Assembly (NCBI RefSeq): GCF_040215105.1
Contig: NZ_CP157875.1
Span: 2,471,501-2,535,500 of the forward strand
Source: Aeromonas veronii
GTDB taxonomy: Bacteria; Pseudomonadota; Gammaproteobacteria; Enterobacterales; Aeromonadaceae
Direction: 5' to 3'
Length of the DNA stretch: 64,000 bases
The notes under the pieces are model-generated. The model was not told the origin of the DNA. It was given only the letters and a program-made list of their open reading frames with translations, and searched no databases. Position 1 is the first letter of the stretch; each line of letters opens with the position of its first letter. Below, in pieces: positions 59,869-64,000 of this stretch. A program made the position numbers and the translations under genes.

Positions 59869-60811
59869 TGCATTTCACTTCCCTTCACTCGTGTGGGATT
59901 GGCCCATCGCCATCTACCTCTTTTTGCTCGGCATCTCGGCGGGGGCCACCACCCTCTCGGTACTGCTGCGCAGGAAGGGGGCCGGCAGCGAGAGCGGCAT
60001 CATCAAGGCGACCGCCATCCTGGCCCCCGCGAGCGTCATCCTGGGCTTGCTGATCCTCATCTTCCACCTGGCCCGCCCCTGGACCTTCTGGAAGCTGATG
60101 TTCCACTACCAGTTCGACTCCGTCATGTCCATGGGGGTCATGCTGTTCCAGCTCTACATGGCGGTGCTGTTTGCCTGGCTGGCGGTGGTGTTTCGGGCCG
60201 ATATCGAGACCCTGCGCGGGCGTTTCCTCAAGGAGAAGTTCGCCTTCGTGGACAGTCTTGTCGCCCTGCTGGCACGATGCGAGCGTCTGCTCGCCCCGCT
60301 GCTCCTGCTGCTGGCCGTGCTGCTTGGGGCCTACACCGGCTTCCTGCTCTCGGCGCTGAAGACCTACCCGCTCCTGAACAACCCCGTACTGCCGGTGTTG
60401 TTCCTGGTCTCCGGCATCAGCTCAGGGATCGCCGCCACCATCTTGCTGGCAGTGACGCTCTTCAAGGAGTCTCACCACAGCCAGGGGGTGAGCTTCGTGC
60501 ACCGCTTCGAGCGACCCGTGCTCGCGGTGGAGATCCTGCTGCTAGTCTGCTTCTTCACCGGCCTCTATTTCGGAGGGGGTCAGAAGGAGGTGGCCATGTG
60601 GGCTGCCATTGGCAGCGGCTTCTGGGCCCAGGTGTTCTGGGTGGGCGTGGTGGGCATCGGCATGCTGTTGCCCCAGCTGCTCTCCCTGCTGACCCCGGCG
60701 CCACTGCGGGAACGCAACGGCCATCTGGTACTGGTGTGCAGCCTGACCCTGGTGGGCATATTGCTGCTGCGCTATTTCGTGCTCTACGCGGGCCAGATGA
60801 CGGTGGTCTGA
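59858..60811 (+). CDS. nrfD: Menaquinol-oxidising membrane protein NrfD
   Basis: Integral membrane quinol dehydrogenase subunit that passes electrons to NrfC. The product is 317 residues (E. coli 318) with eight or more hydrophobic segments. Conserved stretches: FHFPSLVWDWPIAIYLF, LIFHLARPWTFWKLMFHY, LGAYTGFLLSALKTYPLLNN and FVLYAGQMTV at the end. The start ATG at 59858 has GGGAGGGG upstream. The 5' end of this gene also exists as a decayed copy just upstream. Confidence 0.95.
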   Translation: MWHDAFHFPSLVWDWPIAIYLFLLGISAGATTLSVLLRRKGAGSESGIIKATAILAPASVILGLLILIFHLARPWTFWKLMFHYQFDSVMSMGVMLFQLYMAVLFAWLAVVFRADIETLRGRFLKEKFAFVDSLVALLARCERLLAPLLLLLAVLLGAYTGFLLSALKTYPLLNNPVLPVLFLVSGISSGIAATILLAVTLFKESHHSQGVSFVHRFERPVLAVEILLLVCFFTGLYFGGGQKEVAMWAAIGSGFWAQVFWVGVVGIGMLLPQLLSLLTPAPLRERNGHLVLVCSLTLVGILLLRYFVLYAGQMTVV

Positions 60812-60823
60812 ACCCGCCTTGCC

Positions 60824-60856
60824 AAACGCCAGCCGCCCTGCGGCTGGCGTTTGTTT
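60824..60856 (+). terminator. Hairpin between nrfD and nrfE
   Basis: AAACGCCAGCCG / CGGCTGGCGTTT, 12-bp perfect stem with loop CCCTG, followed by GTTTGTGTG. A credible intrinsic terminator that would split nrfABCD from the assembly genes or lower their expression. Confidence 0.75.
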
Positions 60857-60949
60857 GTGTGACTGAGCGAGATTCTGGTGATACCGCAGCGCCCGTCGGG
60901 TGCGAGTGCTGCGGCATCACATGAACGATTGATTGGAACTGGAGGTTGT

Positions 60950-62923
60950 GTGCTGGCGGAGCTCGGCTATCTCTCACTGCTGCTGGCAACGGCATTCTCT
61001 CTGCTGCAAGGCACATTACCCTGGCTCGGGCTCAGGCTCGCCTCCCCCACCCTGCTCGGCAGCGCCAGGCCGTTGGCGCTGCTCAATGCCGCCCTGCTGG
61101 CCGCCGCGCTGGTGCTGCTCGGGATCTGTTTTGCTGAGGACGACTTCACCCTGATCTATGTGGCGCAGCACGCCAACAGCGCCCTGCCGCTGGGTTTCAA
61201 ACTCGCGGCAACCTGGGGCGGTCACGAGGGTTCCATGCTCTTCTTCGTGTTTGCGCTGGCACTCTGGGGGGCCCTGGTGGCCCTTGTCTCAAAGCGGGTA
61301 GCTCCCCTCATCCTGGCCCGGGTACTGGCCATCATGGGGCTCATCGTCGGCCTGCTGGGCCTCTACACCCTGCTCTTCTCCAGCCCCTTCGATCGCAGCT
61401 TCCCGGGCCCCCTGGAGGGGCGCGATCTCAATCCCATGCTGCAGGACATCGGCCTCATCATCCATCCGCCCCTGCTCTACCTCGGCTACGTGGGCTTTGC
61501 GGTCAACTTCGCCTTCGCCATGGCGGCGCTCCATTCGGGCAGGCTCGATGGTGCCGTGGCCCACTGGAGCCGCCCCTGGGCGCTGGGCTCCTGGGTCTTT
61601 CTCACCGCCGGCATCGCGCTCGGTTCCTGGTGGGCCTATTACGAGCTCGGCTGGGGAGGATGGTGGTTCTGGGATCCGGTGGAAAACGCCTCTCTGCTGC
61701 CCTGGCTGCTCGGTACCGCCCTGCTGCACGCCCTGATCGTCTGCGAGCAGCGCGGCGCCTACGGTCACGCCGTCTTGCTGCTCTCCATCTTCACCTTCTC
61801 CTTGAGCCTGCTCGGCACCTTCGTGGTGCGCTCGGGAGTGCTCACCTCGGTGCACGCCTTTGCGGTGGATCCGGATCGTGGCCTCACCCTGTTGCTGCTG
61901 CTTGGCCTGTTGCTCACCACCGCCCTGACCCTGTTTGCCCTGCGGGCGGACACCCGCGCCCCCTATGCCCGCTTCGGGCTGCGCTCCAAAGAGGGGCTGC
62001 TCGGCGCCGCCATCCTGCTGCTCGTCGTGGCCTGTGCCAGCGTGCTGCTCGGCACCTTCTACCCCATGGTATTCCAGTCCCTGCACCTGGGGTCGCTCTC
62101 GGTAGGGGCTCCCTACTTCAACACCATCTTCGTCCCTCTGGCCTTGGCACTGATGATGCTGATGACCCAGATCCCGCGCCTGCGCTGGCAACGGCTGGTA
62201 AAAACCTCCCGACTCAACACCCTGTTGTCCCCCTTGTTCGGTCTGCTGGGGGGCGGCCTGCTCAGCCTCTGCTACCGCGATCAGGGACCGCTCGGCTGGG
62301 GCGGGATCCTCGCCAACATGATCGCACTGTGGCTGCTGGCGAGCCTGCTGCTTTGCTTCCCATTCAGGACAGGACTCACCCACCCCGCTCGCCTCGGCAG
62401 CCTGCTGGCCCATCTCGGAGTGGCAGTGTGCGCCCTCGGCATCGCCCAGGTGAGCCACTTCAGCCAGGAAGGGGGGGCCGTGCTCAGTCCGGAGCACCCC
62501 TATCGCCTCGGCGCCTACGAGTTTCGTTACGAGGGGAGCGAGCCCCTGCTCGGCCCCAACTACACCGCCGAGCGCATCACCCTGAGCGTGCACAAGGGAG
62601 AAAAGGAAGTGGCCCGCCTGATGCCGGAGCGGCGCCACTACCGCGTGCGTACCATGAACATGAACGAGCCCGGCATCCAGTGGGGATTATTCGGGGATCT
62701 CTATGTGGTGCTCGGCGAGAAGATGGGGCCGGATGCCTACGCCATGCGCCTGCACCACAAGCCCCTGGTGCGCTGGATCTGGTTCGGCGGCCTGCTGATG
62801 ATGGCGGGCGGGGCCCTGCGCCTGCTGGGGCGCCGCGCCATGCTTCCCCATCCTGTGGCGAGTACCAACCAGGCTGCGCCCCACGCAACTGTACCGCTGC
62901 ATTCATCCCGGGAGCCCTCATGA
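60950..62923 (+). CDS. nrfE: Heme lyase subunit NrfE (CcmF-like)
   Basis: Membrane component of the dedicated heme lyase that attaches heme to the CXXCK site of NrfA. The product is 657 residues with many hydrophobic segments, of the CcmF/NrfE family. The tryptophan-rich heme-handling motif WGGWWFWDPVENASL is present. The length is closer to CcmF (647) than to E. coli NrfE (552), so the nrf location is what supports the nrfE name. I start at the GTG at 60950 because GGAGG precedes it and homology begins at LAELGYLSL. It overlaps the next gene by 4 bases. Confidence 0.88.
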   Translation: MLAELGYLSLLLATAFSLLQGTLPWLGLRLASPTLLGSARPLALLNAALLAAALVLLGICFAEDDFTLIYVAQHANSALPLGFKLAATWGGHEGSMLFFVFALALWGALVALVSKRVAPLILARVLAIMGLIVGLLGLYTLLFSSPFDRSFPGPLEGRDLNPMLQDIGLIIHPPLLYLGYVGFAVNFAFAMAALHSGRLDGAVAHWSRPWALGSWVFLTAGIALGSWWAYYELGWGGWWFWDPVENASLLPWLLGTALLHALIVCEQRGAYGHAVLLLSIFTFSLSLLGTFVVRSGVLTSVHAFAVDPDRGLTLLLLLGLLLTTALTLFALRADTRAPYARFGLRSKEGLLGAAILLLVVACASVLLGTFYPMVFQSLHLGSLSVGAPYFNTIFVPLALALMMLMTQIPRLRWQRLVKTSRLNTLLSPLFGLLGGGLLSLCYRDQGPLGWGGILANMIALWLLASLLLCFPFRTGLTHPARLGSLLAHLGVAVCALGIAQVSHFSQEGGAVLSPEHPYRLGAYEFRYEGSEPLLGPNYTAERITLSVHKGEKEVARLMPERRHYRVRTMNMNEPGIQWGLFGDLYVVLGEKMGPDAYAMRLHHKPLVRWIWFGGLLMMAGGALRLLGRRAMLPHPVASTNQAAPHATVPLHSSREPS

Positions 62924-63471
62924 ACCGCCTGCGCCTCTTCATTCCACTGCTGCTGAGTCTCGCCCTCGGTACCCTGCTCTGGCTCGGTCTGGGGCAGGAT
63001 CCCTATCGCCAAGACGATGCCACCCTGGGGCGAAGCCTGCCTGCCTGGCAGAGCGAGAACCTGCTGGGCGGCGCGGCCATTGATACCGCCAGTCTCAAGG
63101 GGGAGCCCTTCCTGCTCAACGTCTGGGCCAGCTGGTGCCCGGCCTGCCGCGCCGAACACGGCTTACTCAAGGAGCTGGCCAGCACAGTCCCCCTCTATGG
63201 CCTCAACTACCGGGACAAGGGGGATGCGGCCCGTGCCTGGCTTGCCCAGGCAGGCAACCCCTACCGCGCCGTGCTCGCCGATCCTGATGGCAAGCTGGCG
63301 CTGGAACTCGGGGTCTATGGCACCCCGGAGACCTATCTCTTCGCCGCCGACGGCACCCTGCTCAGCCGCCATACCGGGGAGCTCACCCGGGAGATCTGGC
63401 AGCGCCAGTTCCTGCCCCTGCTGAATCAGGCGCGCACGACCCCTCTGGCCCGTCAGGAGGGCAGACCATGA
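62920..63471 (+). CDS. Thiol:disulfide interchange protein, DsbE/CcmG type (NrfX)
   Basis: Membrane-anchored periplasmic thioredoxin-like protein that keeps apocytochrome cysteines reduced for heme attachment. The product is 183 residues. An N-terminal membrane anchor (residues 5-25), the redox motif ASWCPAC and the cis-proline region GVYGTPETYLF are visible. The start overlaps the nrfE stop (ATGA), and the stop region overlaps the next gene likewise. In other nrf clusters this gene is called nrfX or dsbE. Confidence 0.9.
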   Translation: MNRLRLFIPLLLSLALGTLLWLGLGQDPYRQDDATLGRSLPAWQSENLLGGAAIDTASLKGEPFLLNVWASWCPACRAEHGLLKELASTVPLYGLNYRDKGDAARAWLAQAGNPYRAVLADPDGKLALELGVYGTPETYLFAADGTLLSRHTGELTREIWQRQFLPLLNQARTTPLARQEGRP

Positions 63472-64000
63472 GAACCCTGGCGCTGCTGTCCCTGCTGCTC
63501 CCGTTGCTCCTTTCCCTTAGCCCGGCGGCCCGCGCCAGCGGAGTCGATACCTATCAGTTCAGTCACCCCGAACGTCAGAGCCGCGCCCAGGAGCTGGCCC
63601 GCGCCCTGCGCTGCCCCCAATGCCAGAACCAGAACCTGGTGGAATCCAACTCACCCATCGCCCGGGATCTGCGCCTCGAGGTCTACCGCTGGGTGGATGA
63701 GGGGCAGAGCGATGAGCAGGTGATCACCCGCATGACAGAGCGCTTCGGCGACTTCGTGCGCTACGATCCCCCCTTCAAGGTCAGTACCACCCTGCTCTGG
63801 GGCGGCCCCCTGCTGATCTTGCTGCTGGCCACGCATCGGCTGCGCCGCAGCTTCAAACACGCCAGCGCTTCCCGCTCCCCCTTGCAGGAAACCGAGACGC
63901 CATCCACCATCCCGGACTCCAGAGCTGCGCTGAATCGGCAGATCATGGCCGAGCAACAGGCAGGGATCCCTGACCATTCCCCTCTATATCAGGAACTGAC
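63468..64000 (+). CDS. nrfF: Heme lyase subunit NrfF (CcmH-like), cut by window edge
   Basis: Membrane-bound CcmH/NrfF protein that holds the apocytochrome for heme ligation. The frame is open to the right edge, at least 177 residues. It has a signal peptide or anchor (LLSLLLPLLLSLSPAARA), the redox motif LRCPQCQNQNLVESNSPIA and a second membrane segment (TTLLWGGPLLILLLATHRL). E. coli NrfF is 127 residues, so this protein continues well past that length, with LNRQIMAEQQAGIP resembling the start of CcmI-type regions. It may be a fused NrfF-NrfG or CcmH-CcmI-like protein. Ribosome site AGGAGG; ATGA overlap with the previous gene. Confidence 0.88.
   Translation, partial: MRTLALLSLLLPLLLSLSPAARASGVDTYQFSHPERQSRAQELARALRCPQCQNQNLVESNSPIARDLRLEVYRWVDEGQSDEQVITRMTERFGDFVRYDPPFKVSTTLLWGGPLLILLLATHRLRRSFKHASASRSPLQETETPSTIPDSRAALNRQIMAEQQAGIPDHSPLYQEL

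Noticed and set aside
61630..62919. Out-of-frame extension joined to the DsbE-type gene
   Set aside because: This stretch is another frame of nrfE; the real DsbE-type gene starts at the ATG overlapping the nrfE stop.

Overview
The window (about 60% GC) reads as a chromosomal stretch of a facultatively anaerobic gammaproteobacterium, most probably Aeromonas. That assignment is inference from protein content and gene order (ycgB/spoVR-fadR-nhaB-dsbB, pabB-nudL-sdaC, glpABC, nrfABCDE). I see no insertion sequence, prophage, CRISPR array or rRNA. One tRNA (Asn) is present.

Layout. 0-2.5 kb: 5' part of an alpha-glucan phosphorylase gene (minus, cut by the left edge), a small DUF4250 gene and an SOS-type sulA with a perfect LexA box. 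2.5-12 kb: class I fumarase, pabB, nudL, the serine transporters sdaC and sstT, and a RecQ-family helicase. 12-17.4 kb: a minus-strand small-RNA candidate, then the stationary-phase set prkA(yeaG)-yeaH-spoVR(ycgB). 17.4-22.6 kb: fadR, nhaB, dsbB, a DedA protein and a DUF1232 protein. 22.6-27.3 kb: uvrB, tRNA-Asn, a DnaA-box-containing spacer and a YbjL-type antiporter. 27.4-38.1 kb: an MltF-like transglycosylase, the tricarboxylate transporter tctCBA, a convergent regulatory operon (ROK repressor, CitA/DcuS-type kinase, response regulator), a chemoreceptor and ychJ. 38.2-42.9 kb: anaerobic glycerol-3-phosphate dehydrogenase glpABC behind CRP and GlpR sites. 43-56.3 kb: one 13.2-kb gene for a 4413-residue LapA/RTX-type adhesin. 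57-64 kb: formate-dependent nitrite reduction, nrfABCD followed by heme-attachment genes nrfE, dsbE/nrfX and nrfF (cut by the right edge).

How the genes fit together. glpABC feeds electrons to the quinone pool and the Nrf system spends them on nitrite, so both suit anaerobic respiration. tctCBA, fumarase, the serine transporters and the YbjL-type carrier handle C4/C6 acids and amino acids. The adhesin carries an N-terminal retention module with a LapG-type cleavage motif, which points to c-di-GMP-controlled surface display, but its secretion and protease genes are not here.

Most notable signals: (1) repeated partial duplications of gene ends (dsbB 3' end, 151-bp period; glpB 3' end, 136-bp period; a decayed copy of the nrfD 5' end; a short repeat over the sstT stop), looking like recombination scars; (2) a 723-residue, five-module near-identical duplication inside the adhesin plus a lower-GC patch; (3) a complete promoter-to-terminator sRNA unit on the minus strand after recQ, with a 14-bp palindrome upstream; (4) DnaA boxes, clustered GATC sites and an AT-rich tract next to tRNA-Asn.
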